DNA of 49,935 nucleotides from Bacteroidales bacterium (lineage in GTDB: Bacteria > Bacteroidota > Bacteroidia > Bacteroidales > ML635J-15): NCBI GenBank assembly GCA_017651185.1, contig JAGCDJ010000004.1, forward strand, positions 1 through 49,935, given 5' to 3'. Shown piece by piece: positions 1 through 6,402 of this stretch; position 1 is the stretch's first letter, and the number at the start of each line of letters is the position of its first letter. The notes beneath the pieces were generated by a model, which had not been told where the DNA came from, searched no databases, and saw nothing but the letters and a program-made list of their open reading frames with translations. Position numbers and translations under genes: made by a program.

Positions 1-9
1 ATTTTTTAG

Positions 10-17
10 TAAATTTG
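10..17 (+). promoter_or_regulatory. putative -7 promoter element of the MFS gene
   Basis: The bases TAAATTTG match the Bacteroidota -7 consensus TAnnTTTG and lie 30 bases before the ATG at 48. The -33 element would fall off the left edge of the window, so the promoter is only half visible. Confidence 0.45.
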
Positions 18-47
18 CGGTCAAATAATTTTAAATAGAAAATAGTT

Positions 48-1655
48 ATGTCAGAAAAACTTACATTGAGAGACAATGCGACCATGCGCTGGCTTGCATT
101 GCTGTTGTTGGCTCTGGCGATGTTCTGTTCATACATCTTTATGGACATATTGTCGCCGATTAAGGACTTGATGATGTCGGAACGCGGATGGGATTCCACA
201 GCTTTCGGTACCATGCAGGGTGCTGAAACATTCCTGAATGTGTTCGTATTCTTCCTGATTTTTGCTGGTATCATCCTCGACAAGATGGGCGTACGTTTTA
301 CCGCCGTTCTTTCTGGTTTGGTGATGCTTGTTGGTGCTGGAATCCAGTATTATGCTGTGTCCGAATCGTTTATCGGCAGCGGCGTTGAAGAGTGGTTTAC
401 AAATCACCTGAACTATATCCCGGGTTTCGACGAACTTGGTGTTTCTCCGTTCTACGAGGGTATGCCTGCATCGGCTAAACTTGCTGCAATCGGCTTTATG
501 ATTTTCGGTTGCGGTACCGAAATGGGTGGTATCACAGTATCAAGAGGTATCGTTAAGTGGTTCAAGGGTCGTGAGACTGCAATGGCAATGGGTTCGGAAA
601 TGGCTCTTGCTCGTCTTGGCGTTGCAACCTGTATGATTTTCTCGCCGTTCTTCGCAAAACTCGGTGGCGACATCGATGTTTCACGTTCGGTGGCATTTGG
701 CGTTGTATTGCTTTGCATTGCCTTGATAATGTTCGTTGTATACTTCTTCATGGATAAGAAACTTGACGCTCAGACTGGCGAAGCTGAAGAAAAGGACGAT
801 CCGTTCAAGATTTCCGATATTGGAAAGATTTTGAAGAGCGGTGGTTTCTGGCTAGTTGCTCTCCTCTGCGTTCTTTACTACTCTGCAATTTTCCCATTCC
901 AGAAATATGCTGTAAATATGCTTCAGTGCAATTTGACACTTACTCCGGGCGAAGGTTTCTGGTCTAGCGAAACTGTTACTTTCATCCAATACGCAATTAT
1001 GCTTGTTGTTGCAGTTTGTGCTTTCACTAGCAATTTCATGAAGAACAAAGGTTTGAAGATTGGTTTGATGGCAATTGCCGTTGTTGCTCTCGTTGTTTAC
1101 TGCTACATGGGTTACATGAGAGGTACTGCCGAAACAATATTCGCAGTATTCCCATTGCTCGCAGTTGCAATCACCCCGATACTTGGTGGTTACGTTGACA
1201 AGAAGGGTAAGGCAGCTTCAATGCTTATGATTGGTTCGTTGTTGCTCATCATTTGCCACCTCACATTTGCATTCATTCTCCCGATGTTCAAGGGTAGTGC
1301 AGTAGGTGGAACTGTTGTAGCATACGTTACAATCCTCGTCCTTGGCGCTTCGTTCTCGTTGGTACCTGCTGCTTTGTGGCCAAGCGTTCCAAAGCTGGTT
1401 GACGAAAAGATTATCGGTTCGGCTTACGCACTTATCTTCTGGATTCAGAACATCGGTCTCTGGTTATTCCCATTGTTGATTGGTAAGGTTCTCGACAGCA
1501 CAAATCCTGGTGTTACTGATCCTGTCGCATTCGACTACACATGGCCTCTCGTAATGCTTGCTTGCTTAGGTGTTGCTTCGTTCATTCTTGGCGTTATCCT
1601 CAAGGGCGTTGACAAGAAGAATGGTCTCGGATTGGAAGAACCGAACATTAAGTAG
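48..1655 (+). CDS. MFS transporter, about 12 membrane segments
   Basis: This is a 535-residue integral inner-membrane protein of the major facilitator superfamily. Hydrophobic segments occur in two halves separated by a charged cytoplasmic linker near residues 238-260 (rich in Lys, Glu and Asp), as expected for a 6+6 arrangement. The stretch around residues 155-190, with MGGITVSRGIVKWFKGRETA, resembles the conserved loop after helix 4 in anion or nucleoside type MFS carriers. A longer than usual exported loop lies near residues 105-140. The ATG at 48 follows a -7 promoter element at 10-17. The substrate cannot be read from the sequence. The gene is monocistronic, closed by a strong terminator at 1686-1717. 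Confidence 0.85.
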   Translation: MSEKLTLRDNATMRWLALLLLALAMFCSYIFMDILSPIKDLMMSERGWDSTAFGTMQGAETFLNVFVFFLIFAGIILDKMGVRFTAVLSGLVMLVGAGIQYYAVSESFIGSGVEEWFTNHLNYIPGFDELGVSPFYEGMPASAKLAAIGFMIFGCGTEMGGITVSRGIVKWFKGRETAMAMGSEMALARLGVATCMIFSPFFAKLGGDIDVSRSVAFGVVLLCIALIMFVVYFFMDKKLDAQTGEAEEKDDPFKISDIGKILKSGGFWLVALLCVLYYSAIFPFQKYAVNMLQCNLTLTPGEGFWSSETVTFIQYAIMLVVAVCAFTSNFMKNKGLKIGLMAIAVVALVVYCYMGYMRGTAETIFAVFPLLAVAITPILGGYVDKKGKAASMLMIGSLLLIICHLTFAFILPMFKGSAVGGTVVAYVTILVLGASFSLVPAALWPSVPKLVDEKIIGSAYALIFWIQNIGLWLFPLLIGKVLDSTNPGVTDPVAFDYTWPLVMLACLGVASFILGVILKGVDKKNGLGLEEPNIK

Positions 1656-1685
1656 TTTTTTTCCATATTTTTTATAATTGTATTT

Positions 1686-1717
1686 AGAGGAATTTCATAA
1701 GAAATTCCTCTTTTTTT
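1686..1717 (+). terminator. rho-independent terminator of the MFS gene
   Basis: A perfect 11-bp stem (AGAGGAATTTC with GAAATTCCTCT) around an ATAA loop is followed by a run of T. It lies 30 bases after the stop codon at 1655. Confidence 0.85.
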
Positions 1718-1771
1718 ATGCGGTGTCAAGCATATTCGTAATCTGGATAGTTATAATATAGGAGAAGATAG

Positions 1772-1807
1772 TAAATAAAAACGGCGTAGACTTATGCCTG
1801 CGCCGTT
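1772..1807 (-). terminator. rho-independent terminator of the thioredoxin operon
   Basis: Read on the minus strand, AACGGCG pairs with CGCCGTT around a 14-base loop and is followed by TTTTTATTT. It sits 34 bases after the stop of the thioredoxin gene, closing the operon that starts near 5.6 kb. Confidence 0.7.
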
Positions 1808-1840
1808 ACCTTTTTATGGTTCGTATGGAACCTATCTTTT

Positions 1841-2362
1841 TTAATTCATGTACGGTTCAAGTTCCATCAGCAACTGGGCTTTTTCGTGGTAGCCGATGAT
1901 GCGTTTTACTTCCTTGCCGTCCTTGAACAGAATCATGCACGGAATCGAGCGAATGTTGTACTTGTTTGATAGGTTGGGGCATTTGTCGGTGTCCAGTGTG
2001 CCGATTGTAATCTTGCCCACATATTTCTTTGCAATTTCAGCAAGAACAGGCTTTTGCATTTTGCAAGGTCCGCACCAAGTAGCAAAAAAGTCAACGAGAA
2101 CAAGTCCCTTTTCTGTAACCTTATTGAAATTGGCTTCGGTAATTGTTATTACTTCACCCTTTTCACCCTTTTCTATTTCGGCGTTTGCATCCCCGGTCAA
2201 CAGGTCTGTCGCCAAGTTTTCGATTGCTTCAGGCGCTTTTTCTTGTGTCGTGGTTTCTGCTGCTTTTGTTTCAGATTCCGATTTTGCCTGCGACTGGTTG
2301 CACGATGTTGTCATTGTAAGTCCCAATGCCACAGCGGTTGCTAAAAAAATGTTCATATTCAT
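1841..2362 (-). CDS. thioredoxin-fold lipoprotein
   Basis: A 173-residue lipid-anchored thioredoxin. The N-terminus is a lipoprotein signal peptide ending in the lipobox TTSC (Cys21), followed by a low-complexity Glu/Ala/Thr linker to about residue 68 and then one thioredoxin domain. The active site WCGPC is at residues 96-100 and the cis-Pro loop (Ile140-Pro141) is present, so it should be a working disulfide reductase or oxidase facing the periplasm. Two further cysteines (128 and 142) flank the domain core, which is less usual. It is the last gene of the operon, 21 bases after miaA. A second ATG two codons downstream (2356) could also be the start. The partner that keeps it reduced is not in this window. 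Confidence 0.9.
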   Translation of the reverse strand: MNMNIFLATAVALGLTMTTSCNQSQAKSESETKAAETTTQEKAPEAIENLATDLLTGDANAEIEKGEKGEVITITEANFNKVTEKGLVLVDFFATWCGPCKMQKPVLAEIAKKYVGKITIGTLDTDKCPNLSNKYNIRSIPCMILFKDGKEVKRIIGYHEKAQLLMELEPYMN

Positions 2363-2383
2363 ACTATTTAGTTTTTATTGATT

Positions 2384-3277
2384 TTACTTTTGTTCGATTA
2401 TGTTGATTATAGTTGATTCATCTGGTTCACATTCAATGTATTGCTTGTCTCGGTGGAACCATGTAATCTGCCTGCGGGCATATCGTCGCGAGTTGCGCTT
2501 AATGAGTTCCACGGCTTCGTCAAGGTTTGTCTTGCCATCAAAATAGTCGAAAAGTTCTGTGTATCCGATGGTTTTTAATGCGGTAAATTCCCTGTATTTC
2601 TGAAGTTCGCGTGCTTCGTCGACAAGTCCGTTTTCCATCATCTTGTCCACGCGGCGGTTTATCCTGTCGTATAGCAGTGCGCGGTCGGTATTGACGAGTA
2701 TCTTTATTGTGACGAAGTTGCGTTCGTGTTTGGTGTTTGTCCTAAATTCGGAAAATGGTCGTCCTGTCTGCCGTGTCATTTCAATTCCGCGCATAATGCG
2801 CTGTGGATTCTTGAGGTCGACTTGCGAGTAGTAGACAGGGTCGATTCGCTGGAGTTCGAAACGCAATGCCTCGATGCCTTTTTCGTTGTACATGTCGATG
2901 ACTTCCTGACGAATTACAGGGTCGGGGTCGGGCATGGTGTCGATGCCATTGCATACGGCATCAATGTAAAGACCAGAACCACCGCACATTACAGCAATAT
3001 CGTGAGTTTTGAAGTATTCATCAAGCAGTTTTGTTGCATCATCTTCGTACTGCCAGATGCTGTAGCGTTCGGTTACTGTGGCGTTGTCGATGAAATGATG
3101 CTTTACTTCCTTTTGCTGTTCGGCGGTAGGTTTGGCAACACCGATTCCCAGTTCGCGGTAGAACTGTCGCGAATCGCACGACAGGATTTCCGCTCCGAAG
3201 CGTTTTGCAATGCCGATACTGAGGTCGGTTTTTCCCACCCCAGTAGGCCCTGCTATTATTATCAAGGTGTTTGCCAA
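2384..3277 (-). CDS. miaA: tRNA dimethylallyltransferase MiaA
   Basis: A 297-residue cytoplasmic enzyme that transfers the dimethylallyl group to N6 of adenosine 37 in tRNAs reading UNN codons. The nucleotide-binding P loop GPTGVGKT is at residues 10-17, followed by the family motif SCDSRQFYRELGIGVAKPT (from residue 34) and GGSGLYIDAV near residue 100. The C-terminal half carries RRYARRQITWFHRD, the conserved tRNA-binding end. Length is normal for the family. The start must be the TTG at 3275-3277: in the same frame the stop codon of the preceding gene lies only seven codons upstream and there is no ATG or GTG between. The gene is in the middle of the operon, 18 bases after the upstream gene and 21 before the thioredoxin gene. 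Confidence 0.95.
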   Translation of the reverse strand: MANTLIIIAGPTGVGKTDLSIGIAKRFGAEILSCDSRQFYRELGIGVAKPTAEQQKEVKHHFIDNATVTERYSIWQYEDDATKLLDEYFKTHDIAVMCGGSGLYIDAVCNGIDTMPDPDPVIRQEVIDMYNEKGIEALRFELQRIDPVYYSQVDLKNPQRIMRGIEMTRQTGRPFSEFRTNTKHERNFVTIKILVNTDRALLYDRINRRVDKMMENGLVDEARELQKYREFTALKTIGYTELFDYFDGKTNLDEAVELIKRNSRRYARRQITWFHRDKQYIECEPDESTIINIIEQK

Positions 3278-3295
3278 ATCGTTGTAAGTTGTTGA

Positions 3296-3877
3296 TTAGT
3301 AGTCGTAGCCGTCATCGTAGCCACCGCCAAACTCATCGTATCCGTCTTCGAATTCGTTGTCGTAGTATGGATTTTCTACTTCATCCTCGAGTTCGTCAAA
3401 ATCATCAAGAGCGGCGTTTTCATCGAAATCCTCGCTAATGTCGTCAAGGGTTATCTGCTGAGGCGGAATACCTTCGGCGCGAGTGCACTTCGGGAATTTT
3501 GCCTTTTCGTCCTTTGCCGTGCAGTTACGGATTTCGATTATTTCAACAAAAAAGCAATTTTCCGACAGAAGGTCGTACATGTACAAATATTTCATTCCTT
3601 TTGCTGGCTTTACAAAATTCAGCGGAGTGTCTTCCATAAGAAGGCAGTCGGCCTGAGTCTTGTCGTCCATGCGTTCGAGCAGGATTTCCTTTTCGGGTTC
3701 ATCGCTTACTTCCCAGTTCTCATCGGTAATGTAGAACATTGTTATCAGCGATGGATCATACTTGCAAGCCTTTTGTATTGCCGTGTGCAAATCAAGGAAA
3801 GTGGAATTGTCTTTCAGTTCGATTTCCCTTACGAATTCGTTTTCGTCCGAAACTTTGTATTTTATTATTTTTTGCAT
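3296..3877 (-). CDS. pRiA4b ORF-3-like (IS1096 passenger-like) domain protein
   Basis: A 193-residue protein. The first 150 residues resemble the pRiA4b ORF-3-like fold found next to miaA in many Bacteroidales (inference from pattern: FLDLHTAIQKACKYDPS, then MFYITDENWE, then LNFVKPAKGMKYLYMYDL). The last 40 residues are an acidic tail of Asp, Glu, Gly and Tyr, probably disordered. No catalytic motif is visible, and the biochemical function of the family is unknown to me. The gene overlaps the 3' end of the acyl-CoA reductase gene by 13 bases and precedes miaA by 18 bases, so it is co-transcribed and probably translationally coupled. There is no transposase here, so the mobile-element name of the family should not be read as function. 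Confidence 0.7.
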   Translation of the reverse strand: MQKIIKYKVSDENEFVREIELKDNSTFLDLHTAIQKACKYDPSLITMFYITDENWEVSDEPEKEILLERMDDKTQADCLLMEDTPLNFVKPAKGMKYLYMYDLLSENCFFVEIIEIRNCTAKDEKAKFPKCTRAEGIPPQQITLDDISEDFDENAALDDFDELEDEVENPYYDNEFEDGYDEFGGGYDDGYDY

Positions 3878-4899
3878 AGTCCTGTTATGAATTTAATTGT
3901 GTCAATATTATCTGCAAAGTTATAAATATTTGGCTTTTGTGTTTCACCGAAACCAATACAATTTTTGAAAATCTTGTTTTTGGCGACAATGCATTGTATT
4001 CTGTCGGATTGCATTTCGAGTTCATTGACGACCTTGTCGATGCTGTCGTAGTATTCGAAATGTAGCACGCCGATAGGAGAGTTCATGTCTTTTTTTTCGG
4101 TTAGTAGCAGATGACCGAAGTTTACATGCTCGATTTTGTTCATGCCCATTACAGCGTACTGGTAACTGTAGTTGTTGTTGTATTTGTTGTGGTTAATGAT
4201 GTCGGCATATTTCTGGAATGCTTCGCCCATAGGGTTGAAGTCGTAACCGCGAGGAAGATAAATCTTTGATACACTGCGACAACCGAGTCCGAAGTACATG
4301 AAAACATCATCGGCAAGGGCGGTCAGATCCTCATTTGTTTCATCGCCGGTCAGTATTGCCACCGAATTTCGGTTGTGGCGCAGAATTTTGTCGTATTTTC
4401 CGAAATAGTATTCGAAGTAGCGGTTGGTGTTGTCGCTTCCTGTGGCAATAACAGCGTCAAAATCCGAAAGTCGTTCTTCGGTGTATTCGATTCTGTCCGA
4501 AAGTTCTGGCGACATTGCCTTTATTCTGTCGATTACCCATTTCATCAGCACATTGTCCTTGCTCGACAGTTTTGCTTTAATTTTCACTCCGCAGAGAAAA
4601 GCGCATGCAAAGTCGTGGAATCCGACCATTGGAATGTTGCCGGCCATAACTATTGCCACGCACAAATTTGACAGATCATCGTTAATAGGGTAGGCGGCGC
4701 AGAATTTTTCTAGTTCGTCGCGCTTTAGTTGCGAGCACCAGTTTTGCAGGCAGAACTTAACATTATCTTCTGTAAACCACGGATTGTAGGCCTTTATCTT
4801 TTCGAATCCGGGAAATCCATCAATTTCATTTCCATTGCATATTTGGGCAAGGTCGTTGCCAAACGATGCAAGAATTTCGATTCTTTCCTTAATGTTCAT
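3865..4899 (-). CDS. LuxC-like acyl-CoA reductase family protein
   Basis: A 344-residue protein related to the acyl-CoA reductase LuxC, an aldehyde dehydrogenase-fold enzyme that reduces acyl groups to aldehydes using NAD(P)H. Visible marks are AGNIPMVGFHDF at residues 86-97, VIATGSDNTNRYFEYYFG near 150-167 (the nucleotide-binding region) and FGLGCRSVSKIYLP around residue 203, where Cys207 occupies the expected nucleophile position. The second half is complete and the length matches the Bacteroidales homologues. There is no signal peptide. The gene sits between the CCC-motif membrane protein (18 bases) and the pRiA4b-like gene (13-base overlap). The natural substrate is not known, and a role in fatty aldehyde or lipid metabolism is inference. 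Confidence 0.75.
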   Translation of the reverse strand: MNIKERIEILASFGNDLAQICNGNEIDGFPGFEKIKAYNPWFTEDNVKFCLQNWCSQLKRDELEKFCAAYPINDDLSNLCVAIVMAGNIPMVGFHDFACAFLCGVKIKAKLSSKDNVLMKWVIDRIKAMSPELSDRIEYTEERLSDFDAVIATGSDNTNRYFEYYFGKYDKILRHNRNSVAILTGDETNEDLTALADDVFMYFGLGCRSVSKIYLPRGYDFNPMGEAFQKYADIINHNKYNNNYSYQYAVMGMNKIEHVNFGHLLLTEKKDMNSPIGVLHFEYYDSIDKVVNELEMQSDRIQCIVAKNKIFKNCIGFGETQKPNIYNFADNIDTIKFITGLCKK

Positions 4900-4917
4900 T
4901 TCTTGTAGTGCTGAAAA

Positions 4918-5307
4918 TTAGTATCCTAAACCGTCCCAACCGTTAACGGAAGTTGCGATGCTTGAAACATCATCGAGGGCAAAATGAACTACTATTATTG
5001 CAATCACGAACATCAGTATTCCTACAGTAAGTCCAATGATTGCGCATGTTCTTCCTGCGTTTACCTTTCCCAATGTCTTTTCGTTGTAAATGTCACTGTT
5101 GCGTTTGAATTCCCTTTTGCTTTTCGTGGCGAGAATAATAGCGATTATTGATAGTATGATTCCAATAATTCCGTTGCAACAGCAGCAGGTAACAATGGAC
5201 AGTATGCCCAACGTTAATATTGCGTTTGAATTGGGTGCCGGAAGGTTAAATTCATTTTTAGGACTTGGGTTTTGAAAATCATTTGTTTCGGTTCTGTATG
5301 TTTCCAT
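4918..5307 (-). CDS. CCC-motif (DUF4190-like) membrane protein
   Basis: A 129-residue inner-membrane protein with two hydrophobic segments, residues 30-62 and 92-115. The first contains four consecutive cysteines (41-44) followed by Asn and GIIGIILSIIAIILA, the pattern of the CCC-motif family. The 20-residue N-terminal part is polar and Pro/Asn-rich. The segment between the helices is basic (KSKREFKRNSD). Function is unknown; by analogy such proteins are small structural or stress-related membrane proteins. It follows the DUF2752 gene by only 2 bases, a pairing that recurs in Bacteroidota, and precedes the acyl-CoA reductase gene by 18 bases. Confidence 0.75.
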   Translation of the reverse strand: METYRTETNDFQNPSPKNEFNLPAPNSNAILTLGILSIVTCCCCNGIIGIILSIIAIILATKSKREFKRNSDIYNEKTLGKVNAGRTCAIIGLTVGILMFVIAIIVVHFALDDVSSIATSVNGWDGLGY

Positions 5308-5309
5308 GT

Positions 5310-5597
5310 TTATACGAATTTTAAAATGTAGTTTATGAATATTATTGACAAAGTTAGTATAAAGAAATATTTCAGCACTTTGAGCATTGTTTCCGAATTG
5401 ATTTTTATGTTTATGGCGAGCAGAATCATCAGTATTATAAGTGGAATAAGTGGTGGATAAAGCGTTATGCTATCCCACAGGTTGCCCTTCAGCAATTCGA
5501 TTATCGACCTTTGCATTCCGCATCCCGGACATTCAATGCCGAAAAAGTGCTTTATCGGACAAGGTAGTAAATGATGTTCTAGCCATTCGAGAAACAT
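5310..5597 (-). CDS. DUF2752 family membrane protein
   Basis: A 95-residue protein with the DUF2752 signature CPIKHFFGIECPGCGMQRS at residues 13-31, carrying the conserved CPxCG-like pair of cysteines, followed by hydrophobic segments at about 45-62 and 75-93. The biochemical function is unknown; the paired cysteines suggest metal binding or redox sensing at the membrane (inference). It is the first gene of the six-gene operon ending at 1841. The promoter at 5602-5632 ends only 4 bases before the ATG, so the mRNA may be leaderless. Confidence 0.8.
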   Translation of the reverse strand: MFLEWLEHHLLPCPIKHFFGIECPGCGMQRSIIELLKGNLWDSITLYPPLIPLIILMILLAINIKINSETMLKVLKYFFILTLSIIFINYILKFV

Positions 5598-5601
5598 AAT
5601 G

Positions 5602-5632
5602 CAAATATAATTAATAATGGATAATTGACAAT
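5602..5632 (-). promoter_or_regulatory. promoter of the DUF2752-miaA-thioredoxin operon
   Basis: On the minus strand ATTG (5629-5632) is followed by 19 bases and TATATTTG (5602-5609), matching the Bacteroidota consensus TTTG-N19-TAnnTTTG except for one base. The start codon begins 4 bases after the -7 box, leaving essentially no 5' leader. Confidence 0.65.
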
Positions 5633-5645
5633 GTATAATGTTTTT

Positions 5646-5700
5646 GGGCTGACGCCCGTTTGACGCTGCGCTGTTTCTATGGGCTACGCCCGTTTCTTGG
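5646..5700. repeat. GGC-GCC miniature hairpin repeats, two copies
   Basis: Two short hairpins (GGGCTGACGCCCG and GGGCTACGCCCG) set in GTTTCTATG/GTTTCTTGG flanks. The same hairpin-plus-flank pattern occurs in the patch at 18105-18295 and at 22977-23000. Confidence 0.6.
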
Positions 5701-5755
5701 TTTAGGTGTGCTCTGACGGGCGGAATTGCTTTGCGATCGATGTAGTCAAATCTGA

Positions 5756-5787
5756 CAAATCTATTTCAAATTCAGCAAATAGATTTG
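5756..5787. repeat. 11-bp inverted repeat
   Basis: CAAATCTATTT (5756-5766) and AAATAGATTTG (5777-5787) are perfect inverted copies around a 10-base loop. Further AGATTTG-like words follow to 5812. There is no gene here; function unknown. Confidence 0.55.
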
Positions 5788-5836
5788 CAAGATTTGTGTT
5801 GATTTGTAAGATTTCTCGCGTAGCGACTCCTTTTCT

Positions 5837-5865
5837 GTTGAGACGCAAGACCTTGCGTCTTTACA
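5837..5865. repeat. AGACGCAA palindromic repeat
   Basis: GTTG then AGACGCAA paired with TTGCGTCT around a 4-base loop, then TTACA. Related copies lie at 23005-23024 and 23085-23113. It is about 10 bases downstream of the end of the lipoprotein gene at 5876 in that gene's direction, so it may also end transcription, though no T run follows. Confidence 0.6.
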
Positions 5866-5875
5866 GTTTTTATCC

Positions 5876-6361
5876 TCACCTGACTATTATCAGCCCGGTG
5901 CTATCGGTGTTGCTGTGGTTGCCAGCGCGGTCAACGATGTAGAACTTGTACATTATGGTATCGCCGAACGACATGGCGTATTCGTTGAGGTCTTCGATTT
6001 TGATGTCACCGCTGACGGCTTGCTTCTTGTCGTCCTTGTAAATTCGTTCGACAAAATAGTTGAGGTCAACAAGCAAGTCCATCTGCGTAAGCACATTGTC
6101 TTTCATCTTGTGCTTGGTCATGAATATGGTGTTCTTTCGTGGCGAAATGGTGTCGAAGCCAATGTCGCCATCGCCATCGGTGAATGAAAAGGTGAGAGTT
6201 CCTTGCTTTACGGTGTTGCCCAACAATACGGTGTCGGCAAAAGTAAATTCCTTGAAACTTACGGTAGGCTCGTCGGGATATTCCTCTTCGGGTTTGCACG
6301 ATGAAATTGTTGCCGATGCAAGAATCAGTAGGATTATGTATGTTGTAAGGTGCTTTCGCAT
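5876..6361 (-). CDS. hypothetical lipoprotein
   Basis: A 161-residue probable lipoprotein. The signal peptide ends in the lipobox TISSC (Cys22). The mature part is a single beta-rich domain with the motif SFTDGDGDIGFDT near residue 60, an Asp/Gly-rich turn that recurs in uncharacterised Bacteroidota lipoproteins and looks like a calcium-binding loop (inference), and ends in FYIVDRAGNHSNTDSTGLIIVR. The start is the ATG at 6361; an in-frame TTG at 6379 lies inside the putative -7 promoter box at 6377-6384 and is rejected. The gene appears monocistronic, downstream of the beta-helix pair but with its own promoter. Confidence 0.7.
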   Translation of the reverse strand: MRKHLTTYIILLILASATISSCKPEEEYPDEPTVSFKEFTFADTVLLGNTVKQGTLTFSFTDGDGDIGFDTISPRKNTIFMTKHKMKDNVLTQMDLLVDLNYFVERIYKDDKKQAVSGDIKIEDLNEYAMSFGDTIMYKFYIVDRAGNHSNTDSTGLIIVR

Positions 6362-6376
6362 GTCAGAAATTTTTGT

Positions 6377-6384
6377 CAAAGTTA
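6377..6384 (-). promoter_or_regulatory. putative -7 element of the lipoprotein gene
   Basis: TAACTTTG on the minus strand matches TAnnTTTG and lies 15 bases upstream of the ATG at 6361. No clear -33 element is seen at the expected distance. Confidence 0.4.
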
Positions 6385-6402
6385 AAGAAAAAGTTCAAAT
6401 AT

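Noticed and set aside
1818..1832. GGTTC-GAACC palindrome as a tRNA T-arm
   Set aside because: No acceptor, D or anticodon stems surround it; it is a small hairpin beside the operon terminator.
6359..6379. TTG start of the lipoprotein at 6379
   Set aside because: The TTG lies inside the TAACTTTG promoter box, while ATG 6361 gives a normal lipoprotein signal peptide.
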